Of a DNA stretch of 64,000 nt, positions 18,156 through 27,383 are shown piece after piece. Within the stretch, counting starts at the first letter, position 1, and every line of letters starts with the position of its first letter. Origin of the DNA: an uncultured Eubacteriales bacterium (GTDB lineage: Bacteria > Bacillota > Clostridia > Oscillospirales > Acutalibacteraceae). The stretch lies in contig CAKSAP010000006.1 in NCBI GenBank assembly GCA_934436505.1, positions 31,724-95,723 of the forward strand. The letters are read 5' to 3'. Made by a program: the position numbers and the translations under genes. The notes under the pieces were generated by a model. It made no database searches, was not told the DNA's origin, and was given only the letters and a program-made list of their open reading frames with translations.

Positions 18156-18680
18156 CAGCCTTCCTTGTGTAAAGGGAGGCTGAATTTTAATCAATTATCA
18201 AATTAAATAAATCCGTTAGCCGTCATAAATTCGCAAATTGCCTTTTACACGGTAGGGCGGTGGCTTGCTGCCGCCGTTAAACGACAACAAAACAGTGGTT
18301 GCAAACAATTAAAATTTTATATTATATCGTAGGGGCGAACTGTGTTCGCCCGTTTTTATTTGCTATGAATTATGAATTGACGGGCGACCGCAGGTCGCCC
18401 CTACGGGTTGTGCGAAATTTTCAATATCGTTTCAACAGCAAACCATTATATATCAACAATCCGTAGGGACAGGGCTCGCCCCTGTCCGCAACAAATTTGA
18501 TGTATAATCAAGCCGACGGACAGCCACAATTTCAGCCTTCCTTGTGTAAAGGGTGCGGGTCTCCTGTGGAGACCTCTGCATTTAATGCAGAAGCACCGAC
18601 CGAACCGGCAGGTGAGACGGTGGGCTGGCGTGAGGGAACTCGAAGGGAATGTAAAACTTACAAATTACCTTGTTCAGCGG
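18156..18680. repeat. Dispersed intergenic repeat cluster
   Basis: This 670-base gap holds several hairpin repeats and no credible gene. 18156-18182 is a CAGCC...GGCTG element with a TTGTGTAAAGG core. 18333-18359 is a GGGCGAAC/GTTCGCCC hairpin with a T-run, 18381-18405 an inverted relative (GGGCGACC/GGTCGCCC). 18461-18553 recurs inverted at 26411-26506 with only a few differences. Further hairpins (GGTCTCC/GGAGACC, TCTGCAT/ATGCAGA) continue to about 18590. Such elements are common between genes in gut Clostridia. Confidence 0.75.
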
Positions 18681-18808
18681 AGGGAAGAGGCTTACTCCTT
18701 TCGTTAGAATGATAATTTGCGGCTGTATGAATATCCATTTTGGTTTCGCTTGCTTTTAATTTTGAAAGTTGATACAATGTAAATATTAAATACATTATGA
18801 GGTGCGTT

Positions 18809-19849
18809 ATGTTTTTCAGAAAAAAGAAACCGTATCCTGAACACAGCTATCCGATTGAACAGATATCCGCAACCGAACCCAATAAGTATCAGCTTGAGCA
18901 GATTGAACGCAAATTCGGAATGTTTATCCATTTTGGAATAAACACCTTTAACAATACCGAGTGGTCGAACGGAAAGCTTCCCGTTGACAGTTACAGACCG
19001 AGTGCAATCGACGCTGATCAATGGGTAAGAACAGCATATGAGGCGGGTATGAACTATGTCGTTCTCATTACAAAGCATCACGACGGCTTTTGTCTTTGGG
19101 ACACTGATACCACAGAATATTCCGTGAAATATTCGCCTGTAAAGATTGATGTCGTCAAGGCTGTTTCCGAGGCGTGCAAAAAGTACGGCGTAAAGCTCGG
19201 ACTTTATTATTCGCTTTGGGACAGGCACGAAAAATGCTATAAGAATGACGAAAAATATATCCAATATATGCTTAAACATTTGTCAGAGCTTACCGACGGC
19301 AGATACGGAGAGGTTGTTGAACTTTGGCTTGACGGTGGCTGGGATAAGGCTTGCCGCAGGTGGGGTCTGGACAGAATATACAACCTTGTCAAGACAAATC
19401 AGCCGCAGTGCCAGATAGGCGTAAATATAACTATCGGCAAATATAAGGAGAAAAAAACAAAGCCCGACAATAATTATCTTCCCGAAAAATACCGTTACGG
19501 CGATCCGATAAGTATGTTCCCGTCTGATTTCAGACTCTGGGATCCGAATATGTGCCGTGCGGATGACCCGAAAGTTTACACTTTTAACGGGAAAGAATAT
19601 TATATGCCTTTTGAATATACAATCTGTTCGAGAAGCCCGGGCCATTGGTTTTATTCCGATACCTATGAGAGTGAGCCGCTTGGGAATGTTGACAATGTCG
19701 TAAAGAATTGTAAAACGCTTTTCGACATTCAAAACCTTTCGGTTATAAACCTTCCGCCGAATAAGGATGGCAGACTTGTAGACGGCGATATTGAAAATCT
19801 TATGCGAATTTCAGAAAAACTCGGAATAAGGCGTGAACTCGGAGAATAA
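18809..19849 (+). CDS. Alpha-L-fucosidase-like glycoside hydrolase (GH29)
   Basis: A 346-aa protein with the GH29 fold: FGMFIHFGINTF near the start, AGMNYVVLITKHHDGFCLWD in the barrel, GLYYSLWDRH, and the nucleophile-bearing WLDGGWDKA. There is no signal peptide, so it acts in the cytosol on imported fucosides or related glycosides. It lacks the C-terminal beta-sandwich of longer GH29 enzymes. ATG 18809 follows GAGGTG. The sugar symporter downstream, beyond a terminator, may bring in its substrate. Confidence 0.85.
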   Translation: MFFRKKKPYPEHSYPIEQISATEPNKYQLEQIERKFGMFIHFGINTFNNTEWSNGKLPVDSYRPSAIDADQWVRTAYEAGMNYVVLITKHHDGFCLWDTDTTEYSVKYSPVKIDVVKAVSEACKKYGVKLGLYYSLWDRHEKCYKNDEKYIQYMLKHLSELTDGRYGEVVELWLDGGWDKACRRWGLDRIYNLVKTNQPQCQIGVNITIGKYKEKKTKPDNNYLPEKYRYGDPISMFPSDFRLWDPNMCRADDPKVYTFNGKEYYMPFEYTICSRSPGHWFYSDTYESEPLGNVDNVVKNCKTLFDIQNLSVINLPPNKDGRLVDGDIENLMRISEKLGIRRELGE

Positions 19850-19866
19850 CCTTAATAGACACAATT

Positions 19867-19897
19867 AAAGCCGACGGTTAATTAGTCGGCTTTTTTT
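19867..19897 (+). terminator. Terminator of the GH29 gene
   Basis: The stem AAAGCCGAC with GTCGGCTTT is followed by TTTTT. Confidence 0.88.
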
Positions 19898-20006
19898 ATC
19901 GTTTCTTTAGTTATTTTAACCAAATATCGCTCTGTTATTTCTACTGCAAATCGGTGTAATTTATAGTATAATGGGACTATATTAAAATTTTCAAAAGGAG
20001 CGCACC

Positions 20007-21494
20007 ATGTCATCGAAAACTTATCTTCCTAAAAAAGAAATGTATTCATTCTGCCTTGCCGCTATGGGACAGGGAATGATATACGCTATGATGTCAAGCT
20101 ACATAAGCGACTATTATTTGAACGTTTTGCAGCTTACACCCATGTTCGTGCTGTTGCTTATGCTTCTTGCAAGAATTTGGGATGCAATCAATGATCCGCT
20201 TATGGGTATGATTGTTGACCGCAGAACCACAAAGCACGGAAAAATGCGTCCGTATATTATTTATGCCGCAATTCCGATTGGCGTGCTTACGGTGTTAATG
20301 TATTTAAGCCCTAACCTTGAAAAAAAGCAGCTTATGATTTACTCGGCGGTAGTCTACGTCGTCTGGGGTATGATTTATACAATGGCTGACGTTCCGTTTT
20401 GGAGTTTGCCTAACGTTTTAACGCCCGACGCAGACGAGAGAGGCAGGGTAATCTCTATCGGCAGAACATTCAACGGCGTCGGCTCTGCCGTTCCTGAGGT
20501 GCTTTTCCTTGTTATCGGTCTTACGCTTCCGAAAATTCTCGGCACTTCCGACGGACTTGATTATAACAAGAAAAAATATCTTATTATGGCAATCGTTACG
20601 GTTGCTATCGGAATTGTGTTTTATGCAAGCTCATATTTCAGAGTTAAAGAGAGAGTTGTTATTCCCGACAGAAAGCCTCAACCGGGCGAGCCGAGTCAGC
20701 TTTCAAGAATTTTCAAATGCAAGCCGCTTATGCTTGTTATCGCAATGGGCATACTTTCCTCGGGCAGATATATGGTGCAGGCGGCGGCAGTTCACGTTGC
20801 GAGATACGCTTTTTATATCGGTCCCGATTTGAACGGACTTTCAGACGCAGAGCGTGTTGCGGCGATTGAAGCAAGCGTTTCCTCGGTTAAAACTATATTT
20901 CAGGTTTGTGCAATTGTCGGTATGTTCGGCGCAATGCTCTTTATGCCCGTGCTTATGAAAAAGTACGATTATAAAAAGATTGTAATTGTAACCTGCTTGC
21001 TTGGCTTTGTTGCAAGTATATTCACGACGCTTATCGGCTGGTTTACAATGAATCTTTATGTTTGTATTCCGTTCGTGCTTATTTCCTGCATACCGCTTGG
21101 CGTTCTCAATGTTATTTCATATGCTATGATAGGCGACTGCCTTGACTATATGGAGCTTAAAACAGGCTTTAGAGATAACGGTCTCGGCTCGGCTTGTCAG
21201 GGCTTTGTAAATAAGCTCGGCAACGCACTTGCAACCTCGGGCATCGTTCTTATGTATATGTTCATAGGTCTTGAGCCTGAAAAGATGTATAGTTCGACTG
21301 CGATAGTTGCGGCTACCGACCTTGCGGCAGGACACCGCTTTGCAATGTTCTCGCTCGTTTCGATAGTTCCCGGTATCAGCCTCTTGTTGTGCGCAATTCC
21401 GATGTTCTTCTACAAGATTTCGGGCGACAACAAAAAGCGCATACTTGAAGAGCTTGCCGAAAAGAGAAAAGCGGAAGGCATTGTAATAGAATAA
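20007..21494 (+). CDS. GPH/MelB-family sugar:cation symporter
   Basis: A 495-aa transporter with about 12 membrane segments. The MelB-type signature ARIWDAINDPLMGMIVDRRT lies between the first segments, and KMRPYIIYAAIP follows. Members of the glycoside-pentoside-hexuronide family move di- or monosaccharides with Na+ or H+. Its neighbour is a cytosolic GH29 enzyme, so a fucoside or related oligosaccharide is a reasonable guess. AAAGGAG precedes the ATG. Confidence 0.9.
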   Translation: MSSKTYLPKKEMYSFCLAAMGQGMIYAMMSSYISDYYLNVLQLTPMFVLLLMLLARIWDAINDPLMGMIVDRRTTKHGKMRPYIIYAAIPIGVLTVLMYLSPNLEKKQLMIYSAVVYVVWGMIYTMADVPFWSLPNVLTPDADERGRVISIGRTFNGVGSAVPEVLFLVIGLTLPKILGTSDGLDYNKKKYLIMAIVTVAIGIVFYASSYFRVKERVVIPDRKPQPGEPSQLSRIFKCKPLMLVIAMGILSSGRYMVQAAAVHVARYAFYIGPDLNGLSDAERVAAIEASVSSVKTIFQVCAIVGMFGAMLFMPVLMKKYDYKKIVIVTCLLGFVASIFTTLIGWFTMNLYVCIPFVLISCIPLGVLNVISYAMIGDCLDYMELKTGFRDNGLGSACQGFVNKLGNALATSGIVLMYMFIGLEPEKMYSSTAIVAATDLAAGHRFAMFSLVSIVPGISLLLCAIPMFFYKISGDNKKRILEELAEKRKAEGIVIE

Positions 21495-21511
21495 TAAAAC
21501 AAAACATAGAA

Positions 21512-21544
21512 AAACCCCTCTTGAATTAAGAGGGGTTGAATTTT
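21512..21544. terminator. Bidirectional terminator
   Basis: A 10-bp stem (AACCCCTCTT with AAGAGGGGTT, GAATT loop) has A-rich flanks on the left and TTTTG on the right. It serves the symporter on the plus strand and the 185-aa gene ending at 21551 on the minus strand. Confidence 0.85.
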
Positions 21545-21550
21545 GTCAAT

Positions 21551-22108
21551 TTATTCAGTTATGAAATTATAGCCTTCGATAATTGACTGAACTTCCTTTG
21601 AAACAACTCTGAAAATATCGCTTCCGAGCTTTTTGTAGGCTTCGTCGTCTTCCTTTCGGCAAATCATAGCAAAAGTCTTGCCGACAGCCTTCAAAATATC
21701 ATCCTTCTTAACGGCAAGATAATAAAAGCTGTATTCCACGCCATCGGAAAATTCCTTGTAAAACTCGCCCGCGTTTTTCATAACACGGTCATAAATAGTA
21801 TTTGTTGCCGTGCTTTTGAGCAGAGTATTGGGCAAAAGCCTGTTAATGCAATATTCAGCCGTAAAGAACACCAAAATCTTTATCTGCAAAATAACCTTCG
21901 GGGGATAATCAAGCGTTCCGATTTCCTCCTCAAGTGAGCGTTTAAGCTCTGCGCTGTCAAGAAAACGCTCAGCAAGATATTTACCAAGCTGTTTAGCCTT
22001 CTCGGTGTTGCCGTTCATACGCTGAGTATTCATCTCTTCGATTAAAGCGATACTGTCAAGCGTGTCATTTTTCGGTTTGGCGTTAAAGATTTTAATATCG
22101 TCGTCCAT
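21551..22108 (-). CDS. 185-residue hypothetical protein
   Basis: Start ATG at 22108, seven or so bases after GGAGGTCT; the longer frame reaches into the PHP gene and has no better site. The protein is soluble, acidic and mostly helical, with no signal peptide, no clear motif and a C-terminus YNFITE. It follows the PHP gene by 19 bases on the same strand, so the two are probably co-transcribed. No function is assigned. Confidence 0.75.
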   Translation of the reverse strand: MDDDIKIFNAKPKNDTLDSIALIEEMNTQRMNGNTEKAKQLGKYLAERFLDSAELKRSLEEEIGTLDYPPKVILQIKILVFFTAEYCINRLLPNTLLKSTATNTIYDRVMKNAGEFYKEFSDGVEYSFYYLAVKKDDILKAVGKTFAMICRKEDDEAYKKLGSDIFRVVSKEVQSIIEGYNFITE

Positions 22109-22127
22109 AATAGACCTCCGTGTTGGG

Positions 22128-23018
22128 TTATGCGTTTTCGGCAACCTTTTCCTCGGCGAGCTTCTGTGCTTTTTTAAGCAAACGCTTTTGCTTAGCCTTA
22201 TAACCCATAAGCTTTGAAAGGGCGTCGTCGGGTGTGCCGTAATCGCCGATTGAAATAACCTTATCGTTATAAAGACCGTGGAAATCCGTGCCGCCTGTCA
22301 TAAGTAATTTATGCTTTGTCGCAAGTTTTTTAAGCTCGTCCTGCTGTGCCTCTGTAGCCGACGGATGCCATACCTCAATTCCGTCAAGACCGCATTCGAT
22401 AAGCCTCGGCAAGGAGTCAAGATTGTCGAACATATACGGATGAGCAAGAACAGCTACGCCGCCTGCGTCGTGTACCGCACCGATAACCTCTTCAATGTCG
22501 GGGTATTTCGGGTCAACAAGGATGTTGTTAGGCGAGTCCTTGCTGAAAAGCTCGTTGTAAAGCTCGCCGTAAATCGAGGTTGTATAACCCGATTCCATAA
22601 GAGCCTGCATAATGTGCGTCTTATAAATATTGGTTGAGCCCGTAGCGCATTTAATGATAAATTCTGTGGTTACGGGGTATCTTTTAGCTGTGTGAAGCAT
22701 CATAATATGAGCCGCTTTTTTTCTTGCAAGAGAATTCTTGTGGCAAAGACCCTCAAGTCTTGCAGGCATATCGCTGAGATAGCAAAGAATGTGAACCTTC
22801 TTGCCTGTCTTTGTATCGGTTGCCGACAATTCAACGCCGGGGATAACCTGAATACCGTACCTCTCGCCGATTATTTTACCTCTGACCGTTCCCGCAAGGC
22901 AGTCATGGTCTGTAATCGCAATGGTGGTAATACCTCTTTTTTTAGCTAAAATAATTAAGTCTTCGATACCGAGAGAACCGTCTGAAAGCTTAGTATGACA
23001 ATGTAAATCTCCGTTCAA
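22128..23018 (-). CDS. PHP-domain metal-dependent phosphoesterase
   Basis: A 296-aa PHP protein. The four metal motifs are clear: DLHCHTKLSDGS at the start, TDHDCLAGT, VLAHPYMFDN and GGTDFHGLYND near the end. Family members such as YciV/TrpH hydrolyse 3',5'-nucleotide bisphosphates or short RNA 5' ends. GAGGAG lies just before ATG 23018. Confidence 0.88.
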   Translation of the reverse strand: MNGDLHCHTKLSDGSLGIEDLIILAKKRGITTIAITDHDCLAGTVRGKIIGERYGIQVIPGVELSATDTKTGKKVHILCYLSDMPARLEGLCHKNSLARKKAAHIMMLHTAKRYPVTTEFIIKCATGSTNIYKTHIMQALMESGYTTSIYGELYNELFSKDSPNNILVDPKYPDIEEVIGAVHDAGGVAVLAHPYMFDNLDSLPRLIECGLDGIEVWHPSATEAQQDELKKLATKHKLLMTGGTDFHGLYNDKVISIGDYGTPDDALSKLMGYKAKQKRLLKKAQKLAEEKVAENA

Positions 23019-23173
23019 TTTCTTTCCTCCTCAAAACAATTAAGTATCATATATTTCACTGAAAATGAGTTATGTGTAAGTTTAAGCGCATAAACCCTCA
23101 ATATACTATATACATAATTATACTTTCATTTTCGCCAATTTTCAAGGGTTTTATTTTAATTTTGAAAAAATCT

Positions 23174-24058
23174 TTACCCGCAAAAGATTATTCTTTCAAG
23201 CTCCGATGCCGCAAGACCCGAATGAACACCCTTTCGTTTGAGCAGGCAAATGCTTCTTTTCGGAATCGGCGGAGTGATGTTCAGAATGATAAGGCTTGAG
23301 AGATCCTCGCTTTCAAGGAATTCCTCGGGCACAAAGCCTATTCCGAGATCGGATTTTATCATCGGCAAAATCTGGTCGGCGGCGTTTGCTTCGATTTCAG
23401 GCTCAAACGGCAGGTCGGAGGCATTGAAATAATCGGTATAGAACTTATGAGAGCCTGTTCTCTCCCCGAGACCGATAATAGGATAGTTTATCAGCTGATG
23501 TGCCGTCAGAACCGTTCCCGTCTCGAGCGAAAACTCCGAGCTACAAACGGGAACCTCATTGATGTCTTTCAATTTAACCGAGGTTATATCCGACGGTAAA
23601 TCAAACGGCTGTGTTACAAGCGCAAGGTCGGCAAGCCCGTTTTTAAGCATTGCAATCGCCTGCGGAGTGGTAAGGTTAGAAATTTTCAGTTTTACGCCCG
23701 GGTAATTGCTTCTGAATTTTTTGAGCGCAGGCAAAAGTGAGCAATGAAGCGCAATTTCACTTACGGCAACCGTAACCTTGCCCGATTGCAGGCTTTTATC
23801 CTGCTCGATTTCCTCCTCGCCGAGCTTAATGCTCTCGACAGCCGTCGCAATTCTCGCATATAGCTTTTCGCCCTCGGGAGTGAGAGCTACGCCGTGCCTG
23901 TGTCGCACAAACAGGGTGCATCCGAGCTCCTCCTCAAGCTTTTTAACGGTCCTTGTAATGTTCGGCTGATTGTTGAACAACGCATTTGCCGCAGCCGTGA
24001 AGCTGCCGTATTTTGCAACGGAATAGAAAATTTTGTAATAGTCGTAGCTGATGTTCAT
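23174..24058 (-). CDS. LysR-family transcription regulator
   Basis: A 294-aa LysR regulator. The winged helix-turn-helix spans about residues 1-65 (YYKIFYSVAKYGSFTAAANALF...QPNITRTVKKLEEELGC) and a periplasmic-binding-like effector domain follows. It is divergent from the gene at 24185 across a 126-bp AT-rich gap, the usual arrangement when LysR proteins control their neighbour. The cytidylate-kinase-like and MATE genes are therefore likely targets. Confidence 0.9.
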   Translation of the reverse strand: MNISYDYYKIFYSVAKYGSFTAAANALFNNQPNITRTVKKLEEELGCTLFVRHRHGVALTPEGEKLYARIATAVESIKLGEEEIEQDKSLQSGKVTVAVSEIALHCSLLPALKKFRSNYPGVKLKISNLTTPQAIAMLKNGLADLALVTQPFDLPSDITSVKLKDINEVPVCSSEFSLETGTVLTAHQLINYPIIGLGERTGSHKFYTDYFNASDLPFEPEIEANAADQILPMIKSDLGIGFVPEEFLESEDLSSLIILNITPPIPKRSICLLKRKGVHSGLAASELERIIFCG

Positions 24059-24184
24059 AGCTTTTCTCCATATAAAAATGATATATTAAAATAGAATATT
24101 TACATTTTACATATATCTTAAATCAAATTATAATATATGCGTTCAGGAAAAGCAACCGTAAAAATTCAAAAGGAAGCGACGAAT

Positions 24185-24805
24185 ATGAGCAAGATTATTT
24201 GTATCGGCAGACAGTACGGAAGCGGCGGACGTGAAATAGGCGAAAGGCTTGCACGCACTCTTCAAATTCCATGCTATGATAAGCTGCTTATCAAAAAGGC
24301 GGCGTTTGAATCGGGAATGAGCGAGGAATTCATCTCAAAAACCGAGGAGTCGCCCATTAACAGTATTCAGTTTTTAAGCGGTAATCCGTATGCGGATATG
24401 GCAGGGATAGGGAATGCGTTTTATTCCGAAAGTCAGCTTGCCTATGACACTGAAAAAAGAGTTATCGAGGAAATCGGTAAAAAAGGCGATTGCGTTATAA
24501 TCGGTCGCTGTGCCTCGGCGATACTTCCTAAGGAGGATGTGCTGTCGGTGTTCATCTATGCCGACCATGCGGACAGAGTACGCCGTGTAATGAACAGAAA
24601 CCGCCTTGACGAAAGGGCGGCGGCTCACAGGATAAAGCATATGGACAGAATGAGGAAACAGTTTTTTGACTTTTATTCGGACACTCAATGGGGTATGCCC
24701 GAAAGCTATAATATTATGCTCTCAAGCAGTGCACTCGGCACGGATATATGTGTAAATACAATAATAAAATGCTTGAAGGAAATGGAAGGAAAAGAAAATG
24801 AATAA
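24185..24805 (+). CDS. Cytidylate kinase-like protein
   Basis: A 206-aa P-loop protein beginning KIICIGRQYGSGGREIGERLA, the hallmark of the cytidylate-kinase-like family (PF13189). GDCVIIGRCA and RRVMNRNRLDERAA supply the other nucleotide-kinase-like regions. It differs from housekeeping Cmk and its substrate is unknown. ATG 24185 follows AAGGAAG; the longer frame begins upstream without a site. It overlaps the MATE gene by eight bases, a pairing common in gut Clostridia. Confidence 0.85.
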   Translation: MSKIICIGRQYGSGGREIGERLARTLQIPCYDKLLIKKAAFESGMSEEFISKTEESPINSIQFLSGNPYADMAGIGNAFYSESQLAYDTEKRVIEEIGKKGDCVIIGRCASAILPKEDVLSVFIYADHADRVRRVMNRNRLDERAAAHRIKHMDRMRKQFFDFYSDTQWGMPESYNIMLSSSALGTDICVNTIIKCLKEMEGKENE

Positions 24806-26144
24806 GGATTTGACAGTCGGAAAACCGCAATCGGTTTTGTGGAAATTCTGCTTGCCGCTTTTCGGAAGCATAATTTTTCAACAGCTTTACAACATAGCGG
24901 ACAGCTTTGTAGCAGGTAAATTTGTAGGCGAAAATGCCCTTGCGGCAGTCGGAAACAGCTATGAGATTACGCTGATTTTTATTGCGTTTGCGTTCGGCTG
25001 TAATATGGGCTGCTCGGTTGTCGTTTCAAGATTTTTCGGCGCAAAGGAGTTCAAAAAGGTTAAAACTGCTGTATATACCGCCTGCATTTTCAGTGCAGGA
25101 CTTTGTGTTTTGTTAATGCTCATCGGAATATTCGGCGCAGGCGCATTGCTTCGTCTTATCAGAACGCCCGACATTGTTTTTGCGGACTCGAAGCTGTACC
25201 TTGACATCTATGTTTGGGGACTTCCGTTTGTGTTCTTTTATAACATTGCGACGGGTATTTTTTCGGCATTGGGAGACTCGAAGACTCCGTTTTATTTCCT
25301 CGCAGTATCCTCACTTTCAAACATTGCGGTTGATATATGGTTTGTAAAATCTTTTCATATGGGCGTTGCAGGTGTTGCGTGGGCGACGTTTATCTGTCAG
25401 GGTATCAGCTGCATACTTGCGATTGCGGTGGTTTTCAAAAGGCTTAATAAAATCGACAAGGAAAAGAACTGCCCGATTTTTGACAAGAATATCTTAAAGC
25501 AGATTGTTATAATCGCTGTTCCGAGCACCCTGCAGCAGAGCTTTATTTCAATCGGAAACATAATCATTCAGGGCATTATCAACGGCTTCGGCGCTCCTGT
25601 AATGGCAGGATATTCGGCGGCGGTCAAGCTCAATAACCTTGTAATCACTTCGTTTACAACCCTCGGAAACGGAATTTCAAATTACACCGCACAGAATATG
25701 GGCGCAGGAAAGCTTGCCCGTGTCAAGCAGGGCTTCACGGCAGGACTTAAAATGGTGTGGCTGTTGAGCCTGCCGCTGTTCGCACTCTATTTCTTCAAGG
25801 GCGAGTTTTTCCTCAAACTCTTTATGGATGAGCCTACCGAAACGGCGATATTGACGGGTATAACCTATCTTAAAATACTTTCTCCGTTCTATTTCATAGT
25901 TTCCGCAAAGCTTGTCGCAGACGGCATTTTGAGAGGTGCGGGAATGATGAACAAGTTTATGATTGCAACCTTTACAGATTTGATTTTGCGTGTTGTTATG
26001 GCGGCTGTTTTCTCGAAAACTTCACTCGGAGCAACGGGAATTTGGTGCGCTTGGCCTGTCGGCTGGTGCGTCGCAACCGTTCTGTCGATTGTGTTCTATG
26101 TAACAGGTCCGTGGAAAAAGGAAAAAGCAGAACTTACAGATTGA
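24798..26144 (+). CDS. MATE-family efflux transporter
   Basis: A 448-aa protein with about 12 membrane helices, starting LWKFCLPLFGSIIFQQLYNIADSFVAGKFVGENALAAVG, the usual MATE opening (DinF/NorM-like branch). MATE exporters expel cationic drugs and metabolites using Na+ or H+. It overlaps the cytidylate-kinase-like gene by eight bases and shares its transcript, and the divergent LysR gene is the likely regulator. Confidence 0.92.
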   Translation: MNKDLTVGKPQSVLWKFCLPLFGSIIFQQLYNIADSFVAGKFVGENALAAVGNSYEITLIFIAFAFGCNMGCSVVVSRFFGAKEFKKVKTAVYTACIFSAGLCVLLMLIGIFGAGALLRLIRTPDIVFADSKLYLDIYVWGLPFVFFYNIATGIFSALGDSKTPFYFLAVSSLSNIAVDIWFVKSFHMGVAGVAWATFICQGISCILAIAVVFKRLNKIDKEKNCPIFDKNILKQIVIIAVPSTLQQSFISIGNIIIQGIINGFGAPVMAGYSAAVKLNNLVITSFTTLGNGISNYTAQNMGAGKLARVKQGFTAGLKMVWLLSLPLFALYFFKGEFFLKLFMDEPTETAILTGITYLKILSPFYFIVSAKLVADGILRGAGMMNKFMIATFTDLILRVVMAAVFSKTSLGATGIWCAWPVGWCVATVLSIVFYVTGPWKKEKAELTD

Positions 26145-26151
26145 AAATGAT

Positions 26152-26506
26152 ATTTCGCACAGTAGGGCAGGGGCAATGCCCTGACGGGCAGAGAAGAGTG
26201 AAAAGTGAAAAGCGAAGAGTGAAAAGAAGCAGGTGCTTCGCACAGACTGAATATACCTATAATCCGTAGGGACAACCCTTGCGGTTGTCCGACACAGGCT
26301 CCCTTGTAAAGGGAGCTGTCGTTTTTTTGGAACAAAAAAATGACTGAGGGAGTTTTACAAAATCATATAAAATCAACCTTCCAATCCCTCCGCCTCACGT
26401 TCGTTCGGCACCTCCCTTTACACAAGGGAGGCTGAAAATGCGGCTGTCCGTCGGCTTGATTATACATCAAATTCGCTGCGGACAGGGGCGAGCCCTGTCC
26501 CTACGG
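26152..26506. repeat. Dispersed intergenic repeat cluster (inverted relatives of 18.1-18.6 kb)
   Basis: Right after the MATE gene lie an AGGGCA/TGCCCT hairpin, a GA-rich run (AGTGAAAAGTGAAAAG type, 26196-26228), a GGACAACC/GGTTGTCC hairpin (26270-26291) and a CTCCCTT/AAGGGAG pair (26300-26317). 26411-26506 is the inverted copy of 18461-18553. The GA-rich run reappears inverted at 28266-28300. No gene is visible. Confidence 0.75.
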
Positions 26507-26508
26507 CT

Positions 26509-26640
26509 GAAAAAATATCGAAAATGTGGCGAAGCGGTATGGATGAAATGATAAAGTGCATAAAACCGTATGCAATTTTAGTATATGGCGGAGAGGCTGA
26601 GTACGATTACAAGGACATTGATGTATATTTGAAAGATTGA
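26509..26640 (+). pseudogene. C-terminal remnant of a DUF4417-like protein
   Basis: An open stretch of about 43 codons ends at TGA 26638-26640 and reads MDEMIKCIKPYAILVYGGEA followed by EYDYKDIDVYLKD. The KP-x3-LVYGG-x2-EYD pattern resembles the end of DUF4417 proteins, which are often phage-borne. Its left border coincides with the end of the dispersed repeat at 26506, and no start or ribosome site is present. I read it as a truncated relic. Confidence 0.5.
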
Positions 26641-26738
26641 AAAATGCAAAGGGATAGATTATAATATCAATAAATACATCGCATATTAAGCAATAATTTT
26701 AACGGCTTTGTTATAATAAGTAAAAAGGAGCAATGAAT

Positions 26739-26981
26739 ATGAAAGAGAACAAATTACAGCCCGCAACTGATGCAGAAATAAACCAGGCAATAGAGGAAAC
26801 CCTTGACGAAATGGAAGAAGAGTTCAAGGCAATATTTGATGCTCCGCCGACAGAAGAAGAGCTTGCATTCGAAAAAGAATTCAATGCAGCGACCACCGTT
26901 GAAGAGAGAACCGCTGTAATGAAAAAATACAAAGTCGGTCCTTTTAGAGACGGAGCCGAGGGCGTAATTCCCGAAGACTAA
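26739..26981 (+). CDS. 80-residue acidic hypothetical protein
   Basis: ATG 26739 is eight bases after AAGGAG (26725-26730); the ATG at 26733 is too close to it. The product is very acidic and largely helical (ATDAEINQAIEETLDEMEEE, then FKAIFDAPPTEEELAFEKEF), with no membrane segment or known motif. It heads a row of small plus-strand ORFs in an accessory patch. Confidence 0.6.
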   Translation: MKENKLQPATDAEINQAIEETLDEMEEEFKAIFDAPPTEEELAFEKEFNAATTVEERTAVMKKYKVGPFRDGAEGVIPED

Positions 26982-27169
26982 AAACAGAATACAAAAAGGC
27001 GTTGAGGTATAACGCTAACAGTGATGGCAGTGTAAGTTATCAAGTTAATATGCAACTCGGAATTGACAAGAAAGATATTGTTGTTACCGTTTGGCAAATA
27101 GATAAGTACAGCGATACGCCGAGGCTTATTAAAGCATACAAAAACACTAAGAAGTATTTTAGAAGGTGA
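26981..27169 (+). pseudogene. Possible toxin-like C-terminal fragment
   Basis: A 62-codon frame with no start codon or ribosome site runs from the end of the acidic ORF to TGA 27167-27169. It ends with DKKDIVVTVWQIDKYSDTPR and LIKAYKNTKKYF. The VTVW-x-ID-x-SDTPRL pattern is what I recall from the ends of small polymorphic-toxin domains (DUF6883-like). The next gene resembles a DUF4926-type partner. I read this as the end of a toxin whose front was lost; the family match is from memory. Confidence 0.4.
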
Positions 27170-27173
27170 TACA

Positions 27174-27341
27174 ATGTCAAAAATAAAATTATATGATAAA
27201 GTAAGAATTAAAAGCAAAAACATTATAGGCTTTGTTGTTGATGTTCTCAATGACAAAGAAAAGTTTATTGTTGAAAAAGAAGGAAACGAAGGGCCTCTAT
27301 TCTTCGATATTGATAAAGACGATCTCGAAGTAATAGAATAA
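27174..27341 (+). CDS. 55-residue protein, possible immunity-type (DUF4926-like)
   Basis: ATG 27174 follows AGAAGGTGA, a ribosome site that overlaps the stop of the preceding fragment. The product starts SKIKLYDKVRIKSKNIIGFV and ends in FFDIDKDDLEVIE. This is a small SH3-like barrel pattern (LYDKV-R, G-VVD, E-D-L) resembling DUF4926 proteins, which often follow toxin genes. The role is inferred from neighbour and resemblance only. Confidence 0.55.
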   Translation: MSKIKLYDKVRIKSKNIIGFVVDVLNDKEKFIVEKEGNEGPLFFDIDKDDLEVIE

Positions 27342-27383
27342 GTTCTTACTTGAGAAAGTGCGTAAACTGTGGTGCAATAATAA

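Noticed and set aside
18497..18712. 71-codon plus-strand frame in the intergenic gap
   Set aside because: It is formed entirely of dispersed repeat hairpins, has no ribosome site, and its first part recurs inverted at 26.4 kb as non-coding DNA.
23019..23173. Regulatory RNA between the LysR and PHP genes
   Set aside because: The 155 bases are AT-rich with no stable hairpin or clear promoter pair.
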